A DNA stretch of 64,000 bases from Taeniopygia guttata (lineage: Eukaryota; Chordata; Aves; Passeriformes; Estrildidae), in NCBI RefSeq assembly GCF_048771995.1, contig NC_133043.1:6007001-6071000 (forward strand). The letters run 5' to 3'. Shown one piece after another: positions 1-13,554 of the stretch (positions are counted from its first letter, which is position 1; every line of letters begins with the position of its first letter). A program made the position numbers and the translations under genes. The notes below the pieces were generated by a model. The model ran no database searches and was not told the DNA's origin. It saw nothing but the letters and a program-made list of their open reading frames with translations.

Positions 1-1739
1 AAATCAGCATTCTGTGCTGCGTAAGAATCTGGTGATGACAGAGGATAATCTTTCCTTGGTAAGTGTGTCATCTTGTTCCCAGAATCTTTTGGTTCCCAGC
101 ATCTTCTTGATTGGATGTGTCTCTTTTTGGCATGAGAACACATTACATAATTCATGTCTCACTTTTGTGTTCAAGATTGAAATGAAGAAGGATTGTCAGA
201 TGATGATGGCTTTGGTATTTTGCCAGCTGCTTTGTTCCATTGGTTATTTTCACAATCCAACCCTGAAACTATTAGCGTGGTTAATTGTGTGACTATAGAG
301 ATAAATTTGTTAAAAGAAACTTGTTAAAGAAGAACTAAGCTACTGGACAATCTGAAAATGCTCAGCTTTGTTTTGCTTCTTGGGGAATGAAATTACACAC
401 TCCTGAAAATTTGCCAAAGTCTAGAGACATTCGTGTGATGCACCTGCTCCTGTCAAAAATGGTGTTGAATTTCTTATGTGATTTACTAACATGTCATGAC
501 TAATGGACTGCCGCTGATCCAGCATATACTCCTGCTACAGAGCATGAGCTGTGTTGTTAACAACCAGTGTTTGCAGGAAGTCCTTCTCCAGTGCACTCTG
601 ATGCATATACTTTAAATGTATCAGATTGTATTATTCCTTCTTTCCAAAGTCTTTTTTCTGTTCTTTCATTTCCTAACTATTCAATCTAGATGGATCATTT
701 TAATTCTTATCTCTTATGATTATGCAAAAAAGTAGAAAAAGTATTTAGAGTCACACTGCTACACACTATAATGTCACCCTGTGTGTGCAAGGGAACAGGC
801 TGGGACCCTCAGCTGAGGCAGAGAATCTCATGGCCAAATGAGGAACTGTGTACAGGAGAACAAGGCAGGGACTTGATATTTTCCTGTGGATTGTTTCTGA
901 GATTTACAATTTCCATTGCCACAAAATGGATAAAGGTTTGTCCCCCATCAATGTGGGACCTTGCACAGGGGTAAGAACTTCTGTGCTAGGAAACCAGCCT
1001 GTTCGTGGTTATTCTTTTGGTGTATTGATCATTACAGAATTATTTTTACCATGCAAGGATCAAAAACAACAACAACAAATCATAAAAAGATATTTCTGTT
1101 ACAATGCTGAAATGATCTGGCTCAGTGGAAGTTTGAAGAACAGTTTAAATACTTACACAGACAGAGAGTGAAGGGCTGTGATTTGTATATGCTGGTCTGC
1201 TTCCAGGGCTGAGGTCCCTACCCTGAAATGCAGTGCTATTCTTGAATATCTTGCCAGTCATGATAGGCAGCAATTTATAATTGTAGCTGAAAGAAAAGGG
1301 ATACAGCTTGTGTGAGCCTGGGATTGGTCATCAAGCACCCTCTCTTGAGGACAGAGTTCTGTAAGGATCTCAGTGGTTGTCTAATAAGGAGTGAGGAGGC
1401 TGTCCTTCCTGCAACCTAGACTGCCTTACCAAGGTGTCAGATTGAGCCTTAAACCCTTCAGATAAAACTCCAGTTTTAATTGTTTATATTAGTCTTTCTG
1501 CAGGAAAACCATGAATTATGCAAGGGTATGCAGTCCCTGACATAAGAGCAAAAGCTAACATGACATTTTGCCTTCCTGAACTCAGCATCTGACAGCTTAA
1601 AATTTCTGAAACAGTTTGGTGCACTTTTGTGGTCCCTCACAGGTGATTTGCATTGATATTCTTCATGTTTCAACTTTCTTGTTGGAAAAAAAGTTTAACA
1701 GAAAAACAGTGTTGTGTTCCAGTGATCAAAAGAAATGCC
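1..1739. other. Intergenic, no gene seen
   Basis: I see no exon, RNA gene or recognisable repeat here. Open frames are short and lack family features. By the repeating layout of the window, this should be the spacer behind an upstream myosin gene. I looked for its terminal exon (the conserved EELSNVN start) and did not find it, so that gene must end before base 1. Confidence 0.5.
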
Positions 1740-2045
1740 CACATTCTTTTAACATCTTCATTAGCATTCTAGATGCTGGAACAGAGTGCACACACAGCAA
1801 ATATGCTGCTGATACAGAACTGGGAAGTGTGGCTGATACACCACATAGCTGTGCTGTTATTCAGAGGGACCTTGACAAGTTAGAGAAACAGGTTAACATA
1901 AGCTCAGTAAATGAAAAGGGACAGTTCCATACCTGGGGAGCAGTAGCCCCATGTACCAGCACAGGTTTGGGGATGACTGGCTGGAAAGCACAAAAAGACC
2001 TGGTAGACACAAGTGCAGCAGCATCCTGGGTTTCACAATGAAAAG
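1740..2045 (+). mobile_element. CR1 LINE fragment (reverse transcriptase C-terminal part), decayed
   Basis: The translation contains a stretch reading SKYAADTELGSVADTP followed by RDLDKLEK, which matches the typical CR1 ORF2 pattern (a D-D-T-x-L-G-G-V-x-D-T-P type segment, then RDLDRLEKW). Further on, a second frame reads MYQHRFGDDWLES, matching the CR1 segment that precedes its EKDLGVLVD block. The frame change shows the copy is broken. There is no complete ORF, so it is a fossil. Confidence 0.65.
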
Positions 2046-2589
2046 TGTTCTGAGGTTTTGCATAAGCTTATAGAAACAAGTTCAAGCCAGTAAAGGGTTA
2101 TTGGACACTACTGATAATAATTTGGTACCTGAATACCAGTCTGGTGTCCACCAGAGGGACTGAAAGTGATTGGAGCCATCCCACAGTCTTTCATAACACT
2201 GTAAAAGAAAGGACAGAATGTCAATCCTTTAAGTTACATGCTGCTTTTGTGAATTCCCTAAAAAATTTGCATTTAAAGTATAGAAAAATTTGAAGTCTAT
2301 GTCTATTTGCTGAAGGGCAAATAGACTTTGTAACTAGCCATTGTCCTTTCTCTTTGCTTTGGATTATGTCACAAAAGGTATGGAATGGTTGACATATATT
2401 TATTTTAAAACAATCACAGCATGTTTTAAATCAAATGTTTTTATTTCTTTCATAATAAATTATTATCTTACAGTGCTTTGCACAAACTAATGATAATGTG
2501 AATTTTTTTAAATAGAAAAAATCTGCAAATTTTAAAAATTCAAAATACCAGTTGTCTTTTCTGTTATAAATGGTACATTTGGGCAACAC
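2046..2589. other. Intergenic AT-rich stretch with one short hairpin
   Basis: No gene is seen. A perfect 10-bp inverted repeat (GTCTATTTGC / GCAAATAGAC, 6-base loop) lies at 2,301-2,326. The rest is AT-rich unique-looking sequence. Confidence 0.4.
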
Positions 2590-2893
2590 AAAATTCCCAC
2601 ACATTGCACTGTGCTGAACTTCACTGCACACCCTGTAACTTACAGAGGATTATCGGGATCAAACTGGAATATTAATAGAGGTGAAATGGAAAATTAATTT
2701 CTCCTCACTTTGTGATTTGTTGCCATACATGGAGGACAGGCATCATTTTGCAGTGACACACTATTCCTGGAGTCAGGCTGCCTGTCAGCTGGTAAGTGCT
2801 GATGTAAAGGTAACTGATCTTGGGAAAAACATGGATCCATAATAGGCATAAATATACACCTCTGAGAGAAAGCTTAAAATAGATGCATCTGAT
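2590..2893 (+). repeat. Spacer module A, copy 1 (candidate muscle enhancer)
   Basis: This is a diverged copy of the modules at 33,170-33,866 and 56,696-57,167. Shared landmarks in order are ACATTGCACTGTGCTGA, a GGAGTCAGGCTGC block, GTAACTGATCTTGGGAAAAA, and a terminal AT-rich site plus E-box. That last pair is CTTAAAATAG at 2,873-2,882 (one mismatch to the MEF2 consensus) and CATCTG at 2,886-2,891. The other two copies sit 1.3-2 kb behind a myosin stop codon, so this one probably marks the spacer of an upstream gene. Enhancer function is inference. Confidence 0.55.
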
Positions 2894-3462
2894 ACCTTGT
2901 TTTTATTGCAGAGACTTCCAAGTCCATAATAATCATGATGTGAAAGTGTGACAGGTATTTCTTAGAACATAAGAGCTCCATTCCCTTTCCTGCCATCAGA
3001 GGTGGATGAGAAAATCCCTGTTCCATAGAATCTATTTTTCTCGAGTGACTTTATTTCCTTAAGACTAACTAGAGAAAGTGCTTTCCCCTGAATAATGTAA
3101 TGCCCAAAAAAAACCCCAGTATCTGATTTGTGACATGTAATTTAAGGCTTGATACTGGAAATTTTTTTCACTGGGGGGAATGTCCACCATTTGCACATGC
3201 TGCTGGGCTCTTTCAAAATAAAGAGGAATTATGAATAAGAATAAATAAGGAATTATTTAAGCAGTTATAAGCAGAGGTTTGCAATCTTTAAAGGCAAACG
3301 TATAATTTCAAAAGAAAGAGCAAAGATGACTCTTTGGGAAATGTCTGAAGAAAAGGTTTACCAGCTTTGGGTATATTCTGTGTTTTTCCACCCACTTTCA
3401 TGCCCATTGCCCAGTACCTCAATGACTGTCTCTTTGGGCCATGGGTGCCACGGGAAACAGAT
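2894..3462. other. Intergenic, nothing recognised
   Basis: I see no gene, repeat family or structured element in this stretch. Confidence 0.4.
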
Positions 3463-3685
3463 TAATTTCCCAAATCTCTGCTTTTTCCTGGCATTGCAGG
3501 GGGGGGCAGGCAGGTTGTGTCTGGTGCCTTCACACACCATGAGTGCTTGTGAGCAGGAGCGCCCAAAAAACCAGCAGAAAACATCAAAGGAATGGGAAGA
3601 AGAGGTACTGGTGGTGACTGGGAGGACAGAAAGTATTTAGGACACTCCTGAGAGAGTACGTGCTCGCTGGGCACTGCAGGGTGAG
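3463..3685 (+). repeat. Spacer module B, copy 1
   Basis: Diverged match to 57,779-58,022. The best block is GCAGGTTGTGTCTGGTGCC, followed by shared GTGAGCAG, GTGACTGGGAGGA-like and GGACACTC words in the same order. In both places it follows module A on the same strand at a similar distance (about 0.6 kb). It has no coding signature, and the short open frames differ between copies. Confidence 0.5.
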
Positions 3686-5302
3686 CTGTTTTACAAGCAG
3701 GTGACTCTTGTAAATACAGATTTCGTGACCTTCATACAAGCAACTGTGAAGCATAGAGCAGTGAGATCATGGTCCTTCCTTCTCATGAGGTCAGCCTGAC
3801 CCCTGAAGTGGCAAATCCTGTGCAGAAACACTCTGAGTTTTGGGTCTTGGAAAACACTTCCAGTCAGTTACTCTCAAGCTACTGAAAGGATTCATTTGAG
3901 AAGAAAGAAATATTTCTTTCTGAACAAGGTGGTCATTAGAATTAGTACTGAGCAGTAAATACTTTGTCCCACTGCTTGAAAACAGTTTTCCCTTTACTCA
4001 CCTCTCCACTGCTTTTTGTTTTCTCCTGCTGCCTGGTCCATACTGCTTGTCTCTCTCTCCCTGTATCTCTTGTTCCACCCCATCAGAATTATTAAAATGT
4101 TCATGAGAATGGATGAACTCCTTTATGATGAGAGACTTGGAAAGATTGGCTTGAATGATGATGGGTCACACTTGCTGAGTGATTGAAAAGATAGTCCAGG
4201 GAGATGAAACTGATACAAGTTGGATTTATTTATATAACTCCACTGAGGAGAAGAAAAAACAAGGAGAAAAAAAGGCTGAAGGAAAATATTAGGAACAAAT
4301 AAATGAATGCAAAGCATCTATTTGCTAATTCATTTTGAAAATCAGAGGTATGTTTCTGATCTAAAACACTTATATATCCATATTTTGAGAACTTTAGAGG
4401 TAAAAAAAATTTATAAAAATTAAGATCTGGAAGATGCCATAAAATTCTGGTCATTGCAGTGGTGAGCACCGTATCAGAAATTTTTCTCCATCCCACTTTT
4501 GGTTTGCACTATAACTTGGCAATAATTTCTGACCTGATGAGATTACAGAATTGACTGTAAGTTAGGTTGATTGTTACAGGCAGAGTGGGGAGGTGATTGT
4601 TTCTGTGTTTCTATCCTTCTCGTTTCCAAATGACATTAGCAGTCTTGTTTTTAATGTAAGGCTCAAACTTCTTTTTTGTTCCAGACTTCCAGGAGTTCCA
4701 TTGTTCTTCCACTCAAGAAGTTTTGGCTTTGTCATGGATAGCAAATGAATGACAGGCATATTTATCAAGATTCTCTAGCCAGACAGATGTGTAAAGAACA
4801 AACTATAGTGTTAGATAGACAAATGATATACCAAAATGCCCACTCATGAATAGCAATCTGCAAATAACAAAAATCATTTAACAAAAGCCTTCACAACATG
4901 CCAAACATTTCTCACCATTAGGCAGAGAATTGCCTGGGGGAGAACCATGTGCCTTGTAAATACTGAATTTATAACAAGGGCTGGGAATTTTGCGATGACT
5001 GTTGTGATTCTATATCTGTTCTTCTAAAATGACTGATGGGATGGCCTCTTTCCAGAGTTACTGGAAATCATTATATTACATCACTTTTTTTTTTTTTTTT
5101 TACTTTGCTTCTCTTTGTCTATGCTATTAGCAGGAGATTAGTTCTCCCTGTGCTCTCTGGCATGCACCTGCCCTCTTTTCTGGATGAGCTGCTCACTGGA
5201 GGTTATACAATACCATGCTAGGAAAGGGTTCATTCATGCCACATTGTACTCCTGACACTAGCAGGGGAATCACATTCTTCCTGCACATGCCACTTTGTTG
5301 GC
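3686..5302. other. Intergenic, nothing recognised
   Basis: No gene is seen. A run of T occupies about 5,083-5,101. Short open frames here are not shared with the other spacers and show no family features. Confidence 0.4.
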
Positions 5303-5587
5303 CTGCACCAGAAGAGCCCTGAATGCTCTGCATAAAACAAAATCCAAACTTCCTTGTTATGCAGATAATCCACTGTCTACTGGATGCCATGCCATGGGCT
5401 CTTCCCAAACAATCCAAGAAGCCATTGCATGTGTGGATTGTTTCCTGAGCATGTTAACAAGTCTTTTGCCAGGACTGCCACATGGACATCTCAGCTCAGG
5501 ACATGAGGGAGCTGCTGCTCTGGCAAGAACTGCAATGAAGCCCAGCACCTTCCTCTGAGCTAAATGCAAGACATCATCAACAGCCCT
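5303..5587 (+). repeat. Spacer module E, copy 1
   Basis: Matches 63,683-63,969 near the right edge of the window. Shared words in order are CACCCTGAATGCT-like, CTTCCTTGTTATGCAGAT, TTGCAT.GTGGATTG, ATGGACATCTCAG and AGCACCTTCC. There are several indels, and no reading frame survives in both copies, so I treat it as duplicated non-coding spacer. Confidence 0.55.
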
Positions 5588-7137
5588 GTTCCCTAGAGCT
5601 TTGAGGAGACCCACACCAGGTGGTTACTCTGTCATGCCAGAATTTTTTTATGAGGGAGAAAACTGTCATATTGACACATGGTCAGTGATTCTTTCATAGT
5701 TTGGAGAGGGTGAGTTACTTCAGCTACACTGCATTGACTTCTAAGGCTCCTCTCTGTCCCAGTTTTCCCTTCCTTCTATCCCTGTCCCTCAGGAGATGGT
5801 GATGCTGCTCTGACCCAGGGCTGACTGAACCACGCTGACTGTGGTAGGCAGGTTCCAGGCTCTCCCACTCCTCCCTGTTCAGTGGGTCTGGGATGACAGC
5901 AGAAGAGGATGACAGCACCCCCACTCACTAACCCTTACTCCCAGAACATCTGAAAATTCAGGAAATTCCCTGACAACTTTGCTGCATTAGTGCCTACTAC
6001 ATATTTTGTTACTGAAGATGGGGGTGGGGGCAGTTAGGGGATAGCACAGAGAAGCTCATTCAGACATTTCTTAGGGTACCTGTGATGTGTCTAACACATT
6101 CCCTAAGGAGCCATGATGCCATACAGGACATGTCCAGGTGAATTCTATGGAAATCAGACAAGGGGAATATTCCTATCACCTCTTTTCTCCTGCCAAAAAA
6201 GAAAAGGTGTCCTCCCACCTACATGGAAAATCATCATTGTAAAAATCTATTTTCCAGGAATTTTTTCAGTACAACAGTCTACAAAGGTTTTCACCCTTTC
6301 TGTGCTTTCATGCAGAAATTTCTTCTCAAGAAGAGTTCAAGCTCTGCACAATCACTGCAGGACTGACACAAAAAGAAAATATGAGAGTAACGTGAACAGT
6401 GTGCAGGCAAATGTGAGTGTACTTTCATTTTTCCATTAATTTACTTTTCAGTTTCCTGAATTAGGAAGACCCCTACATTTCAGCATAATTTATTGTGTCC
6501 TGAATTGTATAAATCTTGGTGTTCTATTTATAGGAACAGATCATATACTCTGTGCAGCTGACAGAGACAAATGCCACACTTACTCCCTGGAGAATTCTAA
6601 TCTCCCCCTCAAATTTTAAGATGTCAGTGAAAAACAATCTCCCTGTTTCTGAAACCCAACCCCAAGGAGCAATGATACTACCATCCATAAAAATAACTGG
6701 TCTGGGATCCTTAGGGATGGATTGCTGACAGAATTGTTCAGGCCAAGACAGTGCAGATGTCCACATCATAAATCTGGAAAGGTTACGGTTCATGTATGGC
6801 AGAAAATAGAGAGAACGTTCATGGCCCAAAGAGTGCCTCCCCTATGAGAAGAACCATCCTTTGGAGACCATTTAGTGTCACGTATTCCCCTCAAACCACC
6901 TGTAATTAATCTGCACAGCTCATCACCACTAATTGAGTGGCTACTGAAGATTTCCATTCATTCAAATATTTGCCAGACAAATCCATGAGAGCAAAACCAG
7001 GTGCAGACTCCTGATCCCACACAGGACAAAGAGAGCAGGACTGGGATGTGCCTGAGCCAGGAGCACTTGAGGAATGGGGAAGCGTTAAGGAAAAGCCTCA
7101 GCACGTCTGCCTGTCTCATCATTCCTGTGCTTTTCAG
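5588..7137. other. Intergenic, nothing recognised
   Basis: No gene, transposon or structured element could be supported here. Confidence 0.4.
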
Positions 7138-7556
7138 CCTCAGATGTTATCGAGGCTGAGCCACTGCCAGGACGATGCTCTGGGCTGGCCTTTGTGTCCT
7201 GCACATCTGTCACAAGAAGCCAACAGGCAGCAGCAGGGCAGGGATGTGCCAGACACAGCCACTGCTTGTGGGCTGTGCACACACCTGGCAGGGAAAGCTT
7301 CCTGTGTGTTCATGGAGTGCACAGAAAGCTGCTGGAGCCAGGCCAGCTGGGGCCTCTTCTTGCCTGGGCAAAGCAGCTTGTGCTGTGCCTGGTGATTCTG
7401 GCTCCAGGCTGATGGGGGTTTCAAACTTGGCAAGTTGTTTGCAAAGTGCCTGAGACAGAGCGTGGGGAGGCAACGCAATGTAGGATGGATTTGAAAGGAT
7501 CTGAAGCACCTGAAAGCAAGTGGGTGGCTCACTAGTGCCCCTTGGGTGGTGGCCAA
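7138..7556 (+). repeat. Spacer module F, copy 1 (weak)
   Basis: Two blocks resemble the gene 1-gene 2 spacer. One around 7,165-7,195 (GATGCTCTGGGCT) matches about 36,760-36,775. Another at 7,512-7,554 (GAAAGCAAGTGG, then CCCTTGGGTGGTGGCCAAGG) matches about 37,441-37,476. In the second spacer an LTR-like element lies between the two blocks. The several overlapping open frames of 65-138 codons here are on both strands and have no conserved motif, so I do not call a gene. Confidence 0.35.
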
Positions 7557-10500
7557 GGACCTAGAGCTCTAAGTTGAACTCTTCCAAGCTTCTCCCTCAA
7601 GGGAATTTCTTTGCTCTCCTGTGGTCTCACAAACTCCCCTTTTCCCCTTGAGTCAGTAATTTCTGAATGTGTAATGCTGGGATAGCACAGAATATTTCAG
7701 CAGATGTGCCACCAGAACTTTATACAGAGCAACCCTAACAGTTCCCAAAGTGCCACACTGGTACACTCCACATCACTGTGCCTCTTTGGGAAACCCACAG
7801 AACACGTGACTTTTCCTAATGCTCTCAGCTTTTATTTTCAGTCACTCTTTGCTGCTGTGCTCTCATCTTACCTCTGAACTAATGGGAGATTGTTTTATTT
7901 ACTGCAGTGTTACACAGCAGTGGATCAAATATTGTTACCATCTCAGTTGTCAAGACAGCAACCAACAATCCAGATTTTCATGTTATAATGCAGATTTTCC
8001 AGCAGTCACAGCTAACTTGGTACACCTGTGACTGGGTTTAGATGAAAGGGATTTAATGAGTAGTACAGGCTTCTCCCACAAGGCTTGTGGTGTTCCCTAT
8101 TTCTCAGAAGAGGTATTGGAAGAACTCTGCTAATTAAAAAGGTGACATCATACCTCCTGTTGCTCTTTCACCCTGGGATTTCCTATTCGTTTCTTTAATT
8201 AGAACTTTTTGCTAGCCTTGAGCTGACTGATGCTGATGCCCAATATATGTTTCAAGAACTGGCAAATTGCTATTCCAGTAAAAAGCACAGGTATTATCTC
8301 CTATTCTCCCTCCCCATTGCTTTTTTAATCCTCCTACATTGGAGATCAGGAAAGATGTCTTGACCTGAAATTTTCTCAGCAGGACAGGATTACACCTACA
8401 ACAAATCTTCACCACCTATAGTCCAGACAGCCAGCTGAGCCAGCAATGGGCAGCAGTGCCACTCATACCCACGTGCTGGGGGATCCCTCAGGGACCCTTT
8501 ATCCACCTGCAAAGAGTTTGCAAACTCTGCTTTTCCTCAAAGTGACTTGTCTCCCCTGGGAGAGCAGCAGCTGGGTAAAGTCAGCACCCTGATAACTCTG
8601 GTGGTTACAGAAGCCCTGTGCCCATGGATGTGAAGGGAGGGCCAGTCCATGACGTGGGGGAAAATGTGCTTCTTCTTGGATCCTGACATCCCTGCTGACC
8701 TTTTCCTGCCATCCCCATGAGATAAGTCTGTGGTTTGTAGCTCTGGCCTGCAATTGACCTGCCCTACTGATGGCTTCATCACAAACTCTATCTTTCTGAG
8801 TGTGATTTTCATTTGCTTAAGGTAACAAGCAGCCAGCAGCTGACAGGAAAGGCTCCAGCAGGCCCCCATTTTCAAGCGAAAATGCATCTATTACTTAGCT
8901 TTTTATTGCCCTCTGGATGATGGAGGTGCATGATTCCCTTATGCTGAGACAATTTTCCCTAAATATTCACAGTATCCCCTATCCCATTTTTTTGGCTACT
9001 GGATACAGGAGCCCAGCTGAGAGATTTCTTGTCTGTGACACATCTGTTTTCATACTGTGGCTCTCTTTAAAGGCTTCATTTTATTAATACTTATAGGAAA
9101 TAGTGACATATGTAAAGACAGGTTTTTGCTCTCTACTTGTTAGAGCTTGAGTTCCCAACTGGGAGAGACTTTGAGCTTGCTTGCCACCATGAATAATCCC
9201 TGCCTTGTCTAGCTGGGACTACAGCAGCTCAAGAACAGTATTGGGCATGGCTATCCATGGAGTACGTGTTCTTATCCCTTGGCTCCAACTTCCTTTAGAT
9301 AGGTAAGAGTGTCACTGGCATGTTGAACACCAGGACTCTCCACGGGCACAGGGTTGCTACCACAAGTACAAGCAGAAGAAATCTGAATGCAAGGGCAACA
9401 AAAAGGAAATGTGAATGAACTGGGAGTTACACATCCCTGGATGTGCACAAAAGATTGCATTTGCAATGGCTGAGAACATTCTGAATGCACCTGAATCACC
9501 AAAACTGGCCTTAGGAAGGAGAAAAACTCAGTTAACTGCAATAAGCTTTACCTGACAAGCCCTATTCATTCAGAGTTGCAGGCAGATTAAGTCTCTGTCA
9601 CTCCAATCCCTTAACGTTATTGGCAAATTTGCAAAGGTGCAATCTGTGACTCACTCGCAGGGCTTTGATGGAGATTTTGAAAGATAAGACTCCTTGTAAA
9701 CCACAGAGGTATCGCTCTCATTAACAACTGCCAGCTAGCTACTAATTAGCTGCTGATTGAACAGCTGAGACAGTTCAGACAATTTTCAAAGGTTACAACC
9801 ACCCATTTGTCCAGGGCATCCTCAGCTTCCAAATGAGATGCCTGCAAGATACGCTGTGAAAACACTTTACATAGCCTCAGGGGTTTCAGCAAGGTATTTC
9901 ATATAATGTGTTATTTCCACCTCTGTCTCCTCATGTACACAGTAAAGTCAAGTTTCTAGTTTGTGAGCTGAATGGTACCAAGATAAAAACATGGATGGGG
10001 GCTCAGGATGGTGTCCTAAAGGGATACAGACTAGTGGAGATGCCTCCACTTTCCCACTTGACTCTCTGCTGCCTTGCTGTAATCCATGCTCCTGAATGCA
10101 CAGCCAGTCACAGAACATGGGGCAGGGGAAGCTATGGTTAAGAGTTGGCAAAGGCAGCTGCCCCGTCTTCATCTCAAGAAGGATCTATTTTCAGCACAAC
10201 GAAATCCTCCCTCTTCCATGGGAATGTCAGCACTGCAGATCTTCGCCCTCTCCTCGCTACTGTGCAGTAGCTGGAGTCTGAACTCCAGCCTGTAGCTGGA
10301 GTCTACCCTCAATCTGCCTCTTCTCTTTGGACTCCCATGTGTTTTGCATTCAGCTGTAGTGGAGCCCAGCCCTGCACAGATAGAAGCATTGCCAGAAAGT
10401 TAATAGAGACACAATCAATTTTCATTCCCTTTTTTCATCAAGATGTTGTTGCTTCTTCCAGCAGATCCTTCCTTTCCCAAGGATAGATCTGCTGTTGCTC

Positions 10501-10915
10501 CTCCAAGCCTTCCCAGAGTAACACTGCAGCTCCACTAGGAAATTCAACATGTCCGGGAACTTAGGCCAATTGGCATGGAACTGTTTGTGCTTATAGAAGT
10601 AAACTATTTCTGTATCAAGCATGGAGAGGCTGGATGCAGACTGTATTGGGAAGGGTCCCAGAAAATGCCAGCTGTCCACTTATGACTTTAAATCTGTTTA
10701 GGAGATGTGTTGTTGGCACAGGTCAAAAGCTTGACAAGAAATGTGGTAATGATTTATCAGTATAAGTGATTGGCTGCCCCTGTCTGCAAACGTTCCCTGG
10801 CACGAGGCAGCGTTCTAGGAAAGGCAGCATGAAATGGACTTTTCTCCAGTAGGACAAAGGGTAACAGTTTTGAATTGAAAAACAGTTATATATTAGACAT
10901 TAGAGAGAAAATCTA
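7557..10915. other. Intergenic, mostly nothing recognised
   Basis: No gene is seen. About 10,205-10,385 weakly resembles 39,100-39,270 upstream of the gene 2 promoter (shared words include CAGCCCTGCA.AGATA and AT.TCAGCACT), which would fit the repeating layout. The similarity is too loose to be sure. Confidence 0.35.
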
Positions 10916-11095
10916 CCCTGTGAGGGTGGACAGGCCCTAGCACATGTTGCTCAGAGAAGCTGTGGCTGCCCCTGGATCACTGGAAGTGTCCCAGGCTAGG
11001 CTGGAGGAGGCTTGGAACAGCCTGGGATAGTGGAAGGTGTCCCATGGTTCTTTCAGGCTCTTTCCAAATGAATCCATTCTAGAATTGATTCTCTA
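10916..11095 (+). mobile_element. CR1 LINE 3' end, truncated
   Basis: Carries the order of words typical of CR1 3' ends: TTGCTCAGAGAAGCTGTGG, then GGAAGTGTCCCAGGC, GAGGCTTGGAACAGCCTGG, GTGGAAGGTGTCCC and a terminal CATTCTAGAATTGATTCT tail. It is 5'-truncated, as is usual for CR1, and non-coding. Confidence 0.75.
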
Positions 11096-13554
11096 ATTTC
11101 ACTGCAGGAAATTGAAGAATTGCTATCAGTATTGGTAGTTTCAATGACACAAAAACTTTGGATAGCCACTGATTTTCTTCTCACATTTATCTCCATTTTG
11201 ACCTATATAGACGTATTCCAAATTACTTTTTCTTTCCCACTTTGCCTTGAAACTTCAATGTAATGTTTAGTTTATTTGCCTTGATATTATTCACTGAGAT
11301 TACTTCTGAAATTCCTAGCCTGTGAACATGGAGCCAAGATGGAAAAAAAAACACAAACCAACACACCACTATTCTCTCAAAGATTACTTTAGAGGGTTTC
11401 AGCTTATTGTTTCCATATGTTTTAGTTTAACTTTTTAAGCTAAATTCCTCTTCAATATTTCTTACCTGTGTTTCCATTGTCTTTGTGTATTTTCCTAGTT
11501 CAAAACACTGCTGTAAATATTGATTAAGTCCCTGCAAAACCTTTGCTAATATATAAATCTTCTCTTGGAAGACTTAGGCAAATCTCTGCTAATATCATTG
11601 GTTGTATCATCTGCCAAACTTCTGACATGTATCCAAGTCATTCATGGCACCATGCTATTTTAGAATGATTTTATCAATACATTTTCAAGCAAGATGTGCA
11701 AATCACCTACATTTTTCATATAAATTCTCTTCCTTTATACTTGTTGCTTTTTTTAGTCAAAATGTCAAAAACTGTCAACATTTTTCAGTTGGCCTGTAGC
11801 TCTCTCTTCCAATGAACAAGGTGTTTTACAGCAGTGTACTAAAATATCAGCAAAAGCATTGTCTCCTTTGTATATTCTTATTTAAGTGAATGTAGAAGAC
11901 AAGAGTGAAATTTAAAAAAAAAATTTAAATATTCATTTTTATGTTTACAGCATACCAAATGTAATGTAAGCAACGGACTTCCCCTGGACCAGAAAATATA
12001 CTCTGAGATGTCACCAGGAGTTGTCAGCTGGGATTTGTTAGACCAAGATAACCAGATTTGTGAAGACTAATGATAGTTCACTAAAACAACTAAGACATTG
12101 AAATGTCTTTTTATATTGAAAGTTTTTCTAGTAGTTTGCAATGCAATTATGCAGTAGTTAGAAACACTCAGAGTAATGCCATTTCCCTCTATCATGCTTA
12201 GAGTGAACAGATATTTATGCTGCCTGCCCATACCTTTTGTCTTCCTGCTCTGTTGAAGCTTATAGGGAATTGATGATGACTTTAGCATCTCTCAGTCACA
12301 CAATGTCAAATAAGATGAATCTGGACACATTAATTCAGCTTTTCATTCCAGCTATTTAATTATGCTTTTACTTTGTCCTGATATTGAAACTGTAATTATT
12401 TAAATCTCATTCCATACTGAAATGCATCTAGTTATAGATTGTTGGAGTGTAATTTGTCCTTGAGTTCATCAGATATTGAATGTTTCCTACAAGACACGAG
12501 GCTGAAGTCCTCCAAAGCTATTAGTTAAGCTGTCTCTAAATTATCACCTGCTTTTGAAAGAAATAGAACTTCCCATTCCTGGCAAGATGCTGGCATTGCA
12601 GGAGCATGTTTACAGCACGGCCACTGAGATGGCACGGCTTCTGTCATATGATACATCTTTGGGAGCCATGACTCTCCTTGCTACTCAGGTGGACAGAGCA
12701 TGCCAGAACACCATTAAGATACTTCTAATTCTCCACTGAACTCTGAGTTTTCTGAATCAACTCAAATGTAAGACCACATTCTTCAATACATGTAGTACTG
12801 CCCCAACTATGCTTGTCAAAAGTTACCTGCTGTTGAGTAGGACCAGAGCTAGACCAGGAATAAATATACTGAAGAATTTCAGTTTTATTAACATATCTTG
12901 TTGAGATCATATCCACTACCTTGATCCTAGATCTTGTGAAGCAAATATTGCAGCACTGCAAACTCTTGCTGTGCTAGCTCAGCATGATCTTATTTCCCTC
13001 TGTGCTTGTACATGGAAAGAGACTTGACAGGGACAAGGAAAAGGGTTCAGGTATATATCACCCTGCAAACGGTGGGCAAAGAGCAGCAGACATTAATATC
13101 AGAGAGAACACACAAGAAGAAATTAATTTCTCCAACCATCCCCTGCTGAGTTTCCATTAAGTTTCCTGGCAGCAGTGGGAATCAGCGACTTCTGTTCTCA
13201 GCTGTTGCTGTAACCTTAAAAGGGCCCTGAAAGGCTCCCTTGAAGGTCACATTGAGAAGATGGGTCAATGCTGCACTAGATGTGTGTCTTATGGAAAAGG
13301 CAGCAGGACAGTTTCTTTTATGACATATATTTTATAATATTTTAGAAGAGCTCAGTACATAGGCATTTTTTCCAGCTTCCCTGGTAGAGCACAGATAATT
13401 CTATTCTTCTCCATGTACACTGAAAATTACCTGAATTTGTCATTATGCCTGTGCATATAAACATCATCAGGTTTGTTTCATAGGAGAGGTGTTCCAGTTC
13501 TTAGCCCTCCTTTGGAACCACTGTAACTGGTCCAGGACTTTCTTGTGATAACTT
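11096..13554. other. Intergenic, nothing recognised
   Basis: AT-rich, without a supported gene, repeat family or RNA. Confidence 0.4.

Noticed and set aside
7140..7556. 138-codon open frame on the minus strand, overlapping several + strand frames
   Set aside because: GC-richer local composition produces overlapping frames on both strands. There is no recognisable motif and no conserved counterpart in the other spacer.
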